Origin: Comamonadaceae bacterium
Lineage (GTDB): Bacteria > Pseudomonadota > Gammaproteobacteria > Burkholderiales > Burkholderiaceae_C
DNA: 55,936 nucleotides
Reading direction: 5' to 3'
Assembly (NCBI GenBank): GCA_947453965.1
Contig: CANGIQ010000019.1
Span: 1 to 55,936 of the forward strand
Positions within the stretch are counted from its first letter, which is position 1, and every line of letters begins with the position of its first letter. The notes beneath the pieces are model-generated. The model saw only the letters and a program-made list of their open reading frames with translations, was not told the DNA's origin and ran no database searches. The translations under genes were made by a program, and so were the position numbers. Below, piece by piece: positions 8,594 through 17,820 of the stretch.

Positions 8594-9379
8594 TCAAACG
8601 TTTTGGTTCAAGAACTTGAGCATGCCGTCCACAGCCGAGATGGCTTTGGAGTTGATCTCGTAAGCGCGTTGGGTCTCGATCATGTTGACCATTTCTTCGA
8701 CCACGTTCACGTTCGAGGCTTCCAAGGAGCCTTGGTTTAAGGTGCCTGCGCCGTTCAAACCAGGTTGCAAGACTTGGGCAACGCCGCTGGCCTGCGAGGC
8801 TTCGTACAAGTTGTTGCCAATGGGCTTCAAGCCGCTTGGGTTGACAAAGCGGGCGATCTGAATTTGGCCAATGTTTTGAGCGCCACCGCCAGCCACCAAT
8901 TCCACAGACACAGCGCCATCCCGGCCAAAGGTCAGGCTTGCGGCATTGTTAGGAATGGTGATGGCAGGGATCACTGGAAAGCCCAAAGCGGTCACGATTT
9001 GACCGGTGTTGGAGATTTTGAAGTTGCCGTCGCGCGAGTACGACGTTGTGCCGTCAGGCATTTGAATTTGGAAATAACCGTCACCCGTGATCGCCACGTC
9101 CAGCGGCGCTTGGGTGTTGACCATGTTGCCCTGCATGTGCAGTTTTTCAGTGGCATTGATCTTCACACCGGTACCCAGCATCAAGCCGGTAGGCGACTGT
9201 GTGGCGTTGGTGGTTTGGCCACCCGGTTGTTTGATGGTTTGATAGAGCAAGTCTTCAAACACAGCGCGGTCGCGTTTGAAGCCAGTCGTATTCACGTTGG
9301 CCAAGTTGTTCGAGATGACGTTCATGCGCGTTTGCTGCGCGTCAAGACCCGTTTTGGCTACCCACAATGATGCGTCCAT
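8594..9379 (-). CDS. flgG: distal rod protein FlgG
   Basis: Distal rod subunit. The 261 residues carry the rod/hook N-terminal signature (MNVISNNLANVNTTGFKRDRAVFED), the FlgG/FlgE core (LDVAITGDGYFQIQMPDG) and the C-terminal helix (EMVNMIETQRAYEINSKAIS). Length matches the usual 260 aa. The ATG at 9379 is preceded by a G-rich ribosome site. Confidence 0.96.
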   Translation of the reverse strand: MDASLWVAKTGLDAQQTRMNVISNNLANVNTTGFKRDRAVFEDLLYQTIKQPGGQTTNATQSPTGLMLGTGVKINATEKLHMQGNMVNTQAPLDVAITGDGYFQIQMPDGTTSYSRDGNFKISNTGQIVTALGFPVIPAITIPNNAASLTFGRDGAVSVELVAGGGAQNIGQIQIARFVNPSGLKPIGNNLYEASQASGVAQVLQPGLNGAGTLNQGSLEASNVNVVEEMVNMIETQRAYEINSKAISAVDGMLKFLNQNV

Positions 9380-9408
9380 GGCTTATCGCCCCCTTTAATC
9401 TGTCAAAT

Positions 9409-10173
9409 TCAGGACACCTTCATCATGGAGGCGCCCGACTCGTCGTTGGATTTGCTTTCTTTGATCATCCGAACCTGGTGCTCAAACGAGCGGCTCTGTT
9501 CAATCAGCTTCACCATCGATGCCATGGGATTGACGCTGCTGCCTTCTAAGGCTTGCGGTGTCAAAGATACTGGCCCTGGTCCTGATGCAAAGTCCGTGCC
9601 AGCATCTTTTCCGACAACTTTGTACAAACCATCTTCGCGTTTGCTCAAGGGTGTGGCGCTGGCGTCACGCAGCATGAGCTGGGCAATCACCTGCTGCTGG
9701 GGCACGCCCTGCTGGGCGGGGTCGGTGGCGTACAAATTGCCGTCCGAACCAAATGAAATCTTGAAACCGGGTGGTACGGTGATGGGGCCGCCGTCTTGGC
9801 TGCGCACCAAATGACCAGAACCTGTTTCGAGTACACCGTTAGCATTGACTTTGAGGTCACCACGGCGGGTGAATGCGAGCTCGCCATTGGTGCCGGTCAC
9901 ACCCAACACGGTTTGGTGGTTCAGCGCAATGTCCAAATCACGGCCGGTCACCATCAAAGGACCTGGATCGAGTTTGACTTGGTCATTGACCACGATGCGC
10001 GGTTGCAAGCGTGAGTCAAAACCTTGGCCCGACGCTTGGTGCGCTTGCAGCGTGACGTCGTAGGTTTTTTTGAAACCCACGGTCGACACGTTGGCAATGT
10101 CGTTGGACAACTGGTGACGCGCAATGCGTTCCTCGTTGATCGCAGCCATCGCGTTAAAGGCTAAACGGTCCAT
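9409..10173 (-). CDS. flgF: proximal rod protein FlgF
   Basis: Proximal rod subunit, 254 aa. The N-terminal rod motif (HQLSNDIANVSTVGFKKTYD) and C-terminal helix (MASMVKLIEQSRSFEHQVRMI) identify it as an axial protein. Its position between flgE and flgG, and its poorer match to the FlgG core, identify it as FlgF. It begins 13 bases after the flgE stop. Confidence 0.94.
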   Translation of the reverse strand: MDRLAFNAMAAINEERIARHQLSNDIANVSTVGFKKTYDVTLQAHQASGQGFDSRLQPRIVVNDQVKLDPGPLMVTGRDLDIALNHQTVLGVTGTNGELAFTRRGDLKVNANGVLETGSGHLVRSQDGGPITVPPGFKISFGSDGNLYATDPAQQGVPQQQVIAQLMLRDASATPLSKREDGLYKVVGKDAGTDFASGPGPVSLTPQALEGSSVNPMASMVKLIEQSRSFEHQVRMIKESKSNDESGASMMKVS

Positions 10174-10186
10174 GTCAGGTGCTCAC

Positions 10187-13100
10187 TTAGTTACGGATTT
10201 GAATAATCGTGTTGGTCAGTGACGTGCTGGTCTCAATCGCTTTGGCGTTGGCCTGGAAGTTACGCTGCTCAGTGATCAAGTCCACCAACTCTTGCGTCAA
10301 GTCCACGTTCGCACGTTCGGTCGCGCCTGAGCGCACCGTACCGTAGCCAGCAGAACCGGCTTCGCCGTACTTGGGTGTACCGGAGTCCGATGTTTTGTAG
10401 TAGCTGGTGTCACCAATCTGGCGCAGACCGGCAGGGTTGGAGAAGTTCACCAGAACCACTTTGCCCAGCGATTTTTGAGCGCCGTTGGAGTAGCTGGCGT
10501 TGACCAAACCGTCGTCTTTGATGGCCAAACCGACCAAGTCACCTTCAGGTGCACCGTCTTGCGACTGTGACAACACCGCATAAGGCGAGGCAAACTGGGT
10601 CGACTTGGAATAGTCGATGTTGATCGTCAAAGAACCTTTACCGTTTGGCAGATACACGGTATCGAGTTGAGCGCCCTGTTTAGGAGAAACCAAGTTACCG
10701 GCCGTGTCAAAGGTCAGCTCGCCTTTGTCAAAGTAGACGGGTGACCACTCAGGCAACACATCGAAGCCTGCGGCCGTCGAAGATTCTTTACCGAAACCGT
10801 CGATGTACACCGTGGCATTTTTAGCGTCTTTAAATGGCGTGGGTTTGATCCAGGTCGTTGTTTTACCGAACTGGGCATCCAAACCGTCCAAGCCCCAACG
10901 CGCATCGCCCGTGACCTTGATGTAAGAGTCTGTTGACGCGGTACCGGTGGTGAAAACCAAGGCGTTTTTCTTGGAGTCGTACGTGACTTTGACACCGTCC
11001 ACAGTTTGAGGCGTGGAGCCATCGGAAGCAGGACCTTGCAAGCTGTTGATACCGGCTTGCAGGGCTTCCATGAAAGTGCCCAAGGTGTAGGTGTCTTTGG
11101 GTGGCACCACCACCGTACCGGTCACACCGTTGACCGACACCACGAATTTGTTGTTGGTGTCATCGACAGAGAAGTTGTTGTCCACGTTCACGGCCATCGC
11201 ATTGCCGTTCAACACAGCGGGCAGTGAGCTGATACCACGCAAGGCATCGACTTTAGAGGGGGTGACCACATAGTTGGTGGCATCACCTGTCATCCCCAAA
11301 CCTTTGGACGCTTGAGTGGCCAAACTATTGGGTTTGATGTTGGTGATGGCAACACTCGACGTGTCGCCCGTGGTACCCGATTTGAAAACGAAGGCGCCCT
11401 TGACCGCGTCGTACTCGACCTTGGCACCAAAGCGTTCGTCGTTGACAGCACGGTAAGAGCTGGCCGAAGATGAAGGGCTCAAGCTCACGCCAACGGAATC
11501 ATCGTTGACACCTTGTACAGCAGGGTTGGTCAAGCCAATCGAGCTTTGTGTACTGCTGATGGTGACCTTGTCGTTGCCTGCAGGTGTGAACATGAGTTTT
11601 TGTGTCACGGTGTCATACGACACGGTGATCTTGCCTTTGTACGAGGCATTGGCATCCACAATGGACTGCACTGACTTGACCAAGTCTTCATAACGCATGT
11701 TGTGGCTGGCATCGCCCGCTTGGGACAAATCAATGTCTAACTTGGCAGGTGGGGTCGATCCGTTGGCCGGGGTGAGTTGAATCGACATGGTCGGTCCAAT
11801 CAGGGATGAGAAGTTGAATGGCTTCTCATCGCCGTACGCACGGTTGATGGCATTGGTCAATTCCGCCGCAATTTGAGCACCGGACAAACGCAAGTTCTTA
11901 CCCGCCAAACGATCCAAACCAACCGTGACAGGATCGATGGAGTTGTCAATATTGATGGAGAACAAGTCCTTCAAATCATCAATACTTTTCTTGCCTGCAT
12001 AGGCCGTGGCAGCGGGCACACCGTTGACTGTCACGGCATTGGCAGGCGTGGCAGATACGTTGGGTACAGCTGTGAAGGTGCCCCCTGTCGGGGTTTGGTA
12101 AATATTGATCGCACCTGTGATGGATGCGGCGTTGGCGGTGGTTGGATCTAGCGCCGTCACCACCAAGGTCACGCCATCGCTTGCCACGGTGGCGTGATAA
12201 GACTGACGGAACGTGGCTTCATCGTTCAAGTTTTGAGCGAAAGCAGCCACGCTGTTGCCTGTGACGGTGATGGGGGCTGCATCTGGACCAAAAGTGGCCT
12301 TGAAGGGCGAACTGGCAGAAGTCAGCACATAGCCTGCTTGGCTGCGGGTGTAAGGCGTTACATTGTTGGTGATGCTGCCAGCGGCCAAGGGCGTTCCTGC
12401 TTGGGCCACCGAAATATCGGCGGCAATAGTCGCGGCAGACACGTTCGGATCGATGGCTGTGATTTTGAGTTTGCCACTGGAGAATGAAGACGTACCAACA
12501 GTTGCTGATGCCACAGTCTTTGTCAAGCCGGCCGTCGTGATCAGACGACCCGACGCATCCACAATGCTGAGGCCCGTGGTGGTCACCGAGACACTGATGT
12601 CTGTTTTACCGCCGTCTTCGCGTCGTAAGCGTGTTTCCAACTCTGCGGCCAATGCGGTGAGCGTGCCAGATGCAGGGGCCAAGTTGCTGACACTGATGAG
12701 CTTGCCGCCCAGGGTCATTGAAAATGCAGAAAAGTCACCAGCAGCGGGCGTGGTGCCAAAAGCAACGCCCGTCAAGTTGGCCGTCGTTGGGACTTGGGCC
12801 ACATAGCTGGCACCGAAATCTGCATCGGCATTCAAGGCTTTGGCAATGGCTGCCGTGGTCAACTCGGTCGATGCGCCAACTGGCACAGAAATCGTTTTTG
12901 GATTGGTGCTGCCAAAGGTCAAACTCACGGAGTCTGTGGTGGCCAAGCTGCCTGTGCTCAGGGCATAGGTCACAGCACTGCTGCCCTGCTTCCACAACAA
13001 ATCTGATTTGTTCAGGTCTTGGTACGTCGAAAAGTCCACACCATCGTTCGAACCGGTGCCTAAGTTGATGGCACTGCCGCCTGTGATCGCTGCGGGCTCA

Positions 13101-13975
13101 GAGGTACGCACATCGTTCAACTGATCGAGCGAGAACTTGTAGGTCTTTTTAGAAAAGCTGCTGTTCAAAGCGGCAATTTCTTGCGCGGATTTGAAATCAC
13201 TCTTGGCTTTGAGTTCGCCATATTTGTTCACGTACATCAAGTCACCAACTTTGTTGGTGGCTTGTTGCAAAGAAGCGTCCACCAACTGGTCTCCCACATA
13301 CACAAAGGTTTGCCATTTGTTATTCGGTGTCGCTTGGCTGGCGTTTTGTGTTTTGACGTAATACACCGTCGCCAAGTAACCGTTACCACCGCCGTCATAC
13401 ACGGTCAGCGCGGTACTTTTGTTGTAGGTGGTAGGGTCATTGCGGTTGAAGTCTGCGGTAATCACAGGCGCGTCCGCAGGAAAGTTCAAACCGAGTTGTA
13501 CCTTGCTGGTTTGCGTCGCCATACCGGTGGTTTTTTGCGGAATGGTCAAGACGTTCATGTCGGTCAAATTGGCTTTACCGGACGAGTCGACTGACGCCGC
13601 CATGAGTCGTTGACCTGCTGAGTTCACCACGTTGTATTGGTCGTTCATCATGAACGAACCGTTACGCGTGAAGATGTCCTGAAAACCGTCTTGCGATTTG
13701 AGCGGGAAGAAACCGTCACCGCTGATCGCCAAGTCCAAGGTGTTGGACGAGAAGGTCATATTGCCTTGGCCGAATTCTTGGGTCACACGTTTGAGCGACA
13801 CACCTTGACCGATGGTGGATGATGCTTTTTGCAACGGTGAGGTGGCAAAAATGTCCCCGAAGTCAGCGCGGCTGCGCTTGAAACCCACGGTACTCACGTT
13901 GGCGATGTTGTTGGCCGTCACGCCAAGCTGAGCAGTGGCGGCATTCAAACCGGTCAGAGAGGTATAAAAAGACAT
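10187..13975 (-). CDS. flgE: flagellar hook protein FlgE, giant form
   Basis: Hook subunit. The N-terminus (MSFYTSLTGLNAATAQLGVTANN and NIANVSTVGFKRSRADFGD), the LDLAISGDGFF core and the C-terminus (ELVDLITEQRNFQANAKAIETS) are diagnostic. Length is 1262 aa, about three times the 403 aa of Salmonella FlgE. The surplus sits centrally (roughly residues 280-1010) as a string of Thr/Ser/Ala-rich beta modules. One, near residues 440-480, closely resembles a module in the neighbouring FlgK. There is no frameshift or internal stop. SD GGAG lies 10 bases before the ATG. Confidence 0.94.
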   Translation of the reverse strand: MSFYTSLTGLNAATAQLGVTANNIANVSTVGFKRSRADFGDIFATSPLQKASSTIGQGVSLKRVTQEFGQGNMTFSSNTLDLAISGDGFFPLKSQDGFQDIFTRNGSFMMNDQYNVVNSAGQRLMAASVDSSGKANLTDMNVLTIPQKTTGMATQTSKVQLGLNFPADAPVITADFNRNDPTTYNKSTALTVYDGGGNGYLATVYYVKTQNASQATPNNKWQTFVYVGDQLVDASLQQATNKVGDLMYVNKYGELKAKSDFKSAQEIAALNSSFSKKTYKFSLDQLNDVRTSEPAAITGGSAINLGTGSNDGVDFSTYQDLNKSDLLWKQGSSAVTYALSTGSLATTDSVSLTFGSTNPKTISVPVGASTELTTAAIAKALNADADFGASYVAQVPTTANLTGVAFGTTPAAGDFSAFSMTLGGKLISVSNLAPASGTLTALAAELETRLRREDGGKTDISVSVTTTGLSIVDASGRLITTAGLTKTVASATVGTSSFSSGKLKITAIDPNVSAATIAADISVAQAGTPLAAGSITNNVTPYTRSQAGYVLTSASSPFKATFGPDAAPITVTGNSVAAFAQNLNDEATFRQSYHATVASDGVTLVVTALDPTTANAASITGAINIYQTPTGGTFTAVPNVSATPANAVTVNGVPAATAYAGKKSIDDLKDLFSINIDNSIDPVTVGLDRLAGKNLRLSGAQIAAELTNAINRAYGDEKPFNFSSLIGPTMSIQLTPANGSTPPAKLDIDLSQAGDASHNMRYEDLVKSVQSIVDANASYKGKITVSYDTVTQKLMFTPAGNDKVTISSTQSSIGLTNPAVQGVNDDSVGVSLSPSSSASSYRAVNDERFGAKVEYDAVKGAFVFKSGTTGDTSSVAITNIKPNSLATQASKGLGMTGDATNYVVTPSKVDALRGISSLPAVLNGNAMAVNVDNNFSVDDTNNKFVVSVNGVTGTVVVPPKDTYTLGTFMEALQAGINSLQGPASDGSTPQTVDGVKVTYDSKKNALVFTTGTASTDSYIKVTGDARWGLDGLDAQFGKTTTWIKPTPFKDAKNATVYIDGFGKESSTAAGFDVLPEWSPVYFDKGELTFDTAGNLVSPKQGAQLDTVYLPNGKGSLTINIDYSKSTQFASPYAVLSQSQDGAPEGDLVGLAIKDDGLVNASYSNGAQKSLGKVVLVNFSNPAGLRQIGDTSYYKTSDSGTPKYGEAGSAGYGTVRSGATERANVDLTQELVDLITEQRNFQANAKAIETSTSLTNTIIQIRN

Positions 13976-14014
13976 GGTGCTTTAACTCCAGTGAGAATTT
14001 TCTAAATCTGTGTA

Positions 14015-14725
14015 TCAGGAACCGACGCGTTTGACGTCTGCGAGGTTGACGGTTTTGCCACCGTCCACTTCCAACAACAAGGTGCCGTCGCCGGTCGCCG
14101 AACTGGCCACGCTGCGCACGGTGGCAAAGGTATTCACCGTAGGGGTGGTGGTTTTGCCAGCGCTGTTGACGGTCGCTACATAGCGGTACGTGCCGTTAGG
14201 CGCTGTGGCACCGCCATCGGTCATGCCGTCCCAGGCCAACGTGAAGTCGCCCACCGGTTGCGCACCAATGATTTGCGAACGCACCAGCACACCTTTGTCG
14301 TTGAACACTTGAAGTCGGATGCCATCGGCACCGCTGGGCAAATTGATCACCCCTTGCGCCACGGTGGTGTCCGTCACAGTCACAGGACCATCTGGCACCG
14401 ACACGGTTTTGCCAATCAAGGAAGCTGCACCCAACATGCGGTCGCCACTCATGGTCGAGACCATGCTTTCCATACTGGTCTTCATGGCCGTGGTGGCTTC
14501 AAGCTGGGAAAACTGCGCCAGCTGAGCCACAAAGGCCTCGTTCTTGACCGGATCCGTCGGATCTTGGTTGGTCAATTGGGTGGTGAAGAGTTTCAAGAAA
14601 GCGCTTTGCCCCATGGTGGCACCGGATGACGACGCTTTGGCAGCATCTTGTTGTGCCTTGTACTGCGCACTGGTTAGCACGTTGCTGGGCACAGAGCTCA
14701 GGCTAGAGGTTGTATCGACGGCCAT
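14015..14725 (-). CDS. flgD: hook-assembly scaffold protein FlgD
   Basis: Hook cap that guides FlgE assembly. The 236 residues include the conserved N-terminal block (MGQSAFLKLFTTQLTNQDPTDPVKNEAFVAQLAQFS) and a C-terminal FlgD Ig-like/TUDOR region (FTLAWDGMTDGGATAPNGTYRY). It lies between flgC and flgE. SD GGAG lies six bases before the ATG at 14725. Confidence 0.96.
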   Translation of the reverse strand: MAVDTTSSLSSVPSNVLTSAQYKAQQDAAKASSSGATMGQSAFLKLFTTQLTNQDPTDPVKNEAFVAQLAQFSQLEATTAMKTSMESMVSTMSGDRMLGAASLIGKTVSVPDGPVTVTDTTVAQGVINLPSGADGIRLQVFNDKGVLVRSQIIGAQPVGDFTLAWDGMTDGGATAPNGTYRYVATVNSAGKTTTPTVNTFATVRSVASSATGDGTLLLEVDGGKTVNLADVKRVGS

Positions 14726-14738
14726 TTAAAACTCCAAT

Positions 14739-15164
14739 TCAGCTCTTGATCATGTCAAGGGTGCGCGACATCAGTTGACGCGCGGTGTTCACTACTTCGA
14801 CGTTGTTTTGGTAAGACCGCGACGCGGCCATCATGTCGACCATCTCAGACATTTCATTCACATTGGAGTGAAAGACATAGCCTTCTTTGTCGGCCAAAGG
14901 ATTACCCGGGTCCCAGGTTTTACGCACAGGTGCGGGGTCGTTGACGATGCGGTCAACTTTGACACCGCCCACAAACTGCGCGCCAGCATGGGTCATCTCT
15001 TCTTTCATCAAGGCTTTGAACAGCGGGCGTTTGCCGCGGTAAGCCTCTTCTTCAGAACCAGCGACCGAGTTGGCGTTGGCCAAGTTAGAGGCGGTGGCGT
15101 TCATGCGGATGGCCTGCGCATTCAGCGCTGTGCCCGCAATTCCAAAGACGTTGTCAAGTTGCAT
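14739..15164 (-). CDS. flgC: proximal rod protein FlgC
   Basis: Proximal rod subunit, 141 aa. It shows the FlgC N-terminus (IAGTALNAQAIRMNATASNLANANSV), the central RPLFKALM segment and the C-terminal helix (EMVDMMAASRSYQNNVEVVNTARQLM). A strong GGGGAG ribosome site overlaps the flgB stop, so flgB and flgC are coupled. Confidence 0.96.
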   Translation of the reverse strand: MQLDNVFGIAGTALNAQAIRMNATASNLANANSVAGSEEEAYRGKRPLFKALMKEEMTHAGAQFVGGVKVDRIVNDPAPVRKTWDPGNPLADKEGYVFHSNVNEMSEMVDMMAASRSYQNNVEVVNTARQLMSRTLDMIKS

Positions 15165-15170
15165 GATTCA

Positions 15171-15554
15171 TTACTCCCCGCGCATGGCTTTACGCAGTCC
15201 GCCGATGCGGTTTTCTAAAAATTGCAAGGTAGCTTGGTATTCATTGGCAGCCTTACCGTATTGCGCTTGTTCGACGTTCATCTCGACAGTGTTGCCATCG
15301 AATGAGCTGTTAAATGGGGTGCGAAAGCGCATGCCGTTGTCTGGCGCTTCGGTCAGGCCGGCATAGTGCTTCTCATTGGTGGCGGTCAAATACTCTGTCT
15401 TGGCTTCTTTGAGCATGGCCTTGAAGTCAACGTCTTGCGCCTTGTAGTTCGGCGTGTCAGCGTTGGCAATGTTGCGCGCCAGCACTTCCATGCGCTGACC
15501 TCGTACGGCGAGCGCACGCTCATGAATTCCGAATGCATTTGAAAAAACGTCCAT
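15171..15554 (-). CDS. flgB: proximal rod protein FlgB
   Basis: Proximal rod subunit and first gene of the rod-hook operon. The motif MEVLARNIANADTPNYKAQDVDF is diagnostic. The ATG at 15554 gives 127 aa and has GGAG seven bases upstream. An in-frame GTG at 15578 would extend it by eight residues (SINRSQA) but includes that ribosome site, so it is rejected. A near-perfect sigma-54 promoter lies about 60 bases upstream. Confidence 0.95.
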   Translation of the reverse strand: MDVFSNAFGIHERALAVRGQRMEVLARNIANADTPNYKAQDVDFKAMLKEAKTEYLTATNEKHYAGLTEAPDNGMRFRTPFNSSFDGNTVEMNVEQAQYGKAANEYQATLQFLENRIGGLRKAMRGE

Positions 15555-15612
15555 CGCTTGACTCCGATTAATTGACACCCGACCTCAAGTTGTGAGGCCT
15601 CGTGACGAGAGT

Positions 15613-15628
15613 TGCAAAAGACGTGCCA
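15613..15628 (-). promoter_or_regulatory. sigma-54 promoter of the flgB operon
   Basis: The minus strand reads TGGCAC-N5-TTGCA, a full match to the RpoN -24/-12 consensus with the required GG-N10-GC spacing. Predicted transcription start is near 15602, about 48 bases before the flgB ATG. Confidence 0.88.
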
Positions 15629-15649
15629 CCGTAGTTTTGACGCTAGAAA

Positions 15650-15665
15650 CGGCAAAAAGTTGCCG
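15650..15665. repeat. CGGCAA-N4-TTGCCG inverted repeat upstream of flgB
   Basis: A perfect 6+6 inverted repeat centred about 55 bases upstream of the predicted flgB transcription start and 27-42 bases downstream of the LysM/transglycosylase stop. It could end that transcript as a weak terminator or be an activator-binding dyad. The same core occurs at 357-370, 39752-39765 and 41690-41703. Confidence 0.6.
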
Positions 15666-15691
15666 CCGAGTTGCCACACCGGGGCCAACCC

Positions 15692-16864
15692 TTATTCGAC
15701 GCGTGTGACGGAGGCTTGGGCGGCGTAAGCGCTCAAGCGTGCAGCTTGCAAGGTTTGTTGACGCTGGGCCACATCGACGCCCAAACGTTCGTTGGCGTTT
15801 TGATGCAGGCCCGCCAAGATCGAGTTGCGCGTGATCGGTGCACGGGTGTCGCGGTTGACGTGCAAATACGCTGCTTGTTGGCCTGGAATATTCAGCGCCA
15901 CATTAGGACGCGTTTCATTGCGCGCCGCAGGCGTAAGCACAGTCAAATACAAATCGTCCAATCCGACAGGGCCGTAGTTCTTCAGACCGGTGTCTTCAAA
16001 GTATTTACCGACCATGTCGAGTTGCTGCAGCACGCTGTGTCCCAAAATCGCTTTGGGGTTGGCGCCAAAACCCGCACTGGCGGCTCCGCGGTCAGGGCCG
16101 TCACAAAACTGGATGATGCCGTGGCAACGGTTGTTGGTGGCTTTGGGGTTGAGGCCATCGCTTTCCATCAAACTCAAACGCGCAAAGTCATCCGGCGAGA
16201 AACGGTGTTGCTGCGACAGTTGCAAGATCTTGTTCATCACAGCTTGTTTATCTTGCGCAGGGATGAAACCTTTTTCCACCGCACGGTCAATGGTTTTTTC
16301 CAACACGGGGTTGTTGCCGCGGTCAGCGCGTGTGAGTAACTGCACTTGTGCTGTGCCAGCCAAGGCCGAGGCGGCGCCTGGCTGTGCTGCACTGGCAAAG
16401 TTGCTTGCTGCTGTTGCGTTGGATGACACCACACTTTGGGCCACCGCATTTTGAATGGTTTGCGCTTGCGTGAGCGCCGTGTTCAAGCTGTCTAAGTTGA
16501 GACGTTGGCCCGGATGGATCAGGTTGGCGTTTTGAATTTTGTTGGACTGCGCCACCGTTTGCGCCAAACGCAAGGCATCGTTGTTACTCACGGATACACC
16601 GCGGGCTGCCATTTGCTCACGCACAATGCCCGTCAAGGTCTGGCCAGGCTGTACTGCCACGCTCCACGGTGCAGTCTGGCCTTCGGGCGCCAAAGCACCC
16701 GAGAGGTTGGAGGTGGGGTTGTTGGATTGCTGAGCGGCTGCGGCCATCGCGCGTGTGAACGCTGGCGCGGGACGCGCAAAAGCCAATGGACCTCGCGCGA
16801 GCTGAGGCATGCCCGAGGCATCGGTACCGCTGACCGTGGGCGTGAAAGGCGGGTCGAGTCGCAT
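15692..16864 (-). CDS. LysM / lytic-transglycosylase-like protein, flagellar locus
   Basis: Probably cuts peptidoglycan to let the rod pass. The 390 aa protein has a LysM-like segment (about residues 66-125: WSVAVQPGQTLTGIV through LIHPGQRLNLD). It also has a lysozyme-fold transglycosylase segment around residues 200-300 in which MESDGLNPKATNN resembles the catalytic Glu motif (Glu near residue 230), followed by GIIQF. No signal peptide is obvious, so it may be exported by the flagellar apparatus as full-length FlgJ is. It is divergent from flgA and lies before flgB; FlgJ in this locus lacks its own muramidase domain. GGAG precedes the ATG. Confidence 0.78.
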   Translation of the reverse strand: MRLDPPFTPTVSGTDASGMPQLARGPLAFARPAPAFTRAMAAAAQQSNNPTSNLSGALAPEGQTAPWSVAVQPGQTLTGIVREQMAARGVSVSNNDALRLAQTVAQSNKIQNANLIHPGQRLNLDSLNTALTQAQTIQNAVAQSVVSSNATAASNFASAAQPGAASALAGTAQVQLLTRADRGNNPVLEKTIDRAVEKGFIPAQDKQAVMNKILQLSQQHRFSPDDFARLSLMESDGLNPKATNNRCHGIIQFCDGPDRGAASAGFGANPKAILGHSVLQQLDMVGKYFEDTGLKNYGPVGLDDLYLTVLTPAARNETRPNVALNIPGQQAAYLHVNRDTRAPITRNSILAGLHQNANERLGVDVAQRQQTLQAARLSAYAAQASVTRVE

Positions 16865-16908
16865 GCTGGCTCCGTGAAATCCGTTAAAAATTTTGAGGTT
16901 CAGAAAGT

Positions 16909-16924
16909 TGGTCTCTTTCTTGCA
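16909..16924 (+). promoter_or_regulatory. sigma-54 promoter of flgA
   Basis: TGGTCT-N5-TTGCA keeps the -24 GG, the -12 GC and exact spacing; CAC of the -24 box is changed. The predicted start near 16935 leaves only a short leader before the ATG at 16948. The site is bracketed by a 7-base inverted repeat (GTTCAGA at 16898, TCTGAAC at 16938). Confidence 0.6.
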
Positions 16925-16947
16925 TCAGGGGTAGTCATCTGAACTAA

Positions 16948-17754
16948 ATGTCAAAACTTCAACACCTGACCTTTACCATGTTGCAAATGCCGTGCCTAAG
17001 AAAAACCGACAGTCATCACGCCTTGAGCGCGCGGTGCTGGTGGGCCGTCATCGCCTTGGTATGGCACGCCAGTGTTGGCGCCGCGACCGATTCAACCCTG
17101 CCTGCCTCGGCTGTTGAGACCTTGCAACAGCAGGCCCTTCAATGGGCAGCCAACCACCCTTCTTTCAAAGGGCGCAGCCTGCATGTGGCGCCCTTGGACA
17201 GCCGTTTGACAGTACAAAACTGTCAACAAACCCTGCAATTTGACCAACCCTTCCCGGGCCAACCGTCGGTGCGTGTGCGTTGTGCACAGCCCCAATGGCA
17301 GTTGTTCATCACTTTGAACAGTGGCAACACGCCCTCGCCTGTCAATGCGCAAGGCTTGCCCACCCCCAGTTTGCAAAAGGTGCTGGTCGCCAAAGAATTG
17401 CTCAAGCGCGGCACCTTTGTGACCGCATCCATGTTCACCGCCACCGAAATGCCGGCACCGGGCATGGAAAGCCAATTGATTGCCGACCCCAAGTTGCTGG
17501 TCAACATGGAGCTGGTGCGCGACTTGACCCCCAACACACCGTTGAGAACTTTTGATGTCAAAACAGCGGTTTTGGTCAAGCGCGGACAAGAAGTGCAAGT
17601 CACCGCTGGCGAAGGCCAGGGGTTTTCCATCACCATGCGGGCAGAAGCCCAGCAAGATGGTGGCCTGGGCGAACAAATTCGCTTAAAAAATACCGAGTCG
17701 GGTCGATCTTTGACTGCAACGATCACTGGACCCAACACGGCAAGGTTGAAGTAA
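16948..17754 (+). CDS. flgA: flagellar P-ring assembly chaperone FlgA
   Basis: Periplasmic chaperone for FlgI. The 268 aa protein has an N-terminal hydrophobic export segment (WWAVIALVWHASVGAA) and a C-terminal SAF/FlgA domain with the typical VLVKRGQEVQVTAGEGQGFSITMRAEA and ENTESGRSLTATITG-like strands (LKNTESGRSLTATITG). The start is uncertain: the ATG at 16948 lies very close to the predicted sigma-54 start site, and ATGs at 16978 or 16987 would still leave a signal peptide. It is divergent from the transglycosylase gene and upstream of flgM. Confidence 0.93.
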   Translation: MSKLQHLTFTMLQMPCLRKTDSHHALSARCWWAVIALVWHASVGAATDSTLPASAVETLQQQALQWAANHPSFKGRSLHVAPLDSRLTVQNCQQTLQFDQPFPGQPSVRVRCAQPQWQLFITLNSGNTPSPVNAQGLPTPSLQKVLVAKELLKRGTFVTASMFTATEMPAPGMESQLIADPKLLVNMELVRDLTPNTPLRTFDVKTAVLVKRGQEVQVTAGEGQGFSITMRAEAQQDGGLGEQIRLKNTESGRSLTATITGPNTARLK

Positions 17755-17820
17755 AAATGAACCCTAAAGAGTTCAAAAACAGGCCAATAAGAGCTTGTAA
17801 AAAATAATTGAAAAAAGTCC

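Noticed and set aside
16865..16947. A sigma-54 promoter for the transglycosylase gene in the divergent gap
   Set aside because: No GG-N10-GC pair facing left was found; its promoter remains unidentified.
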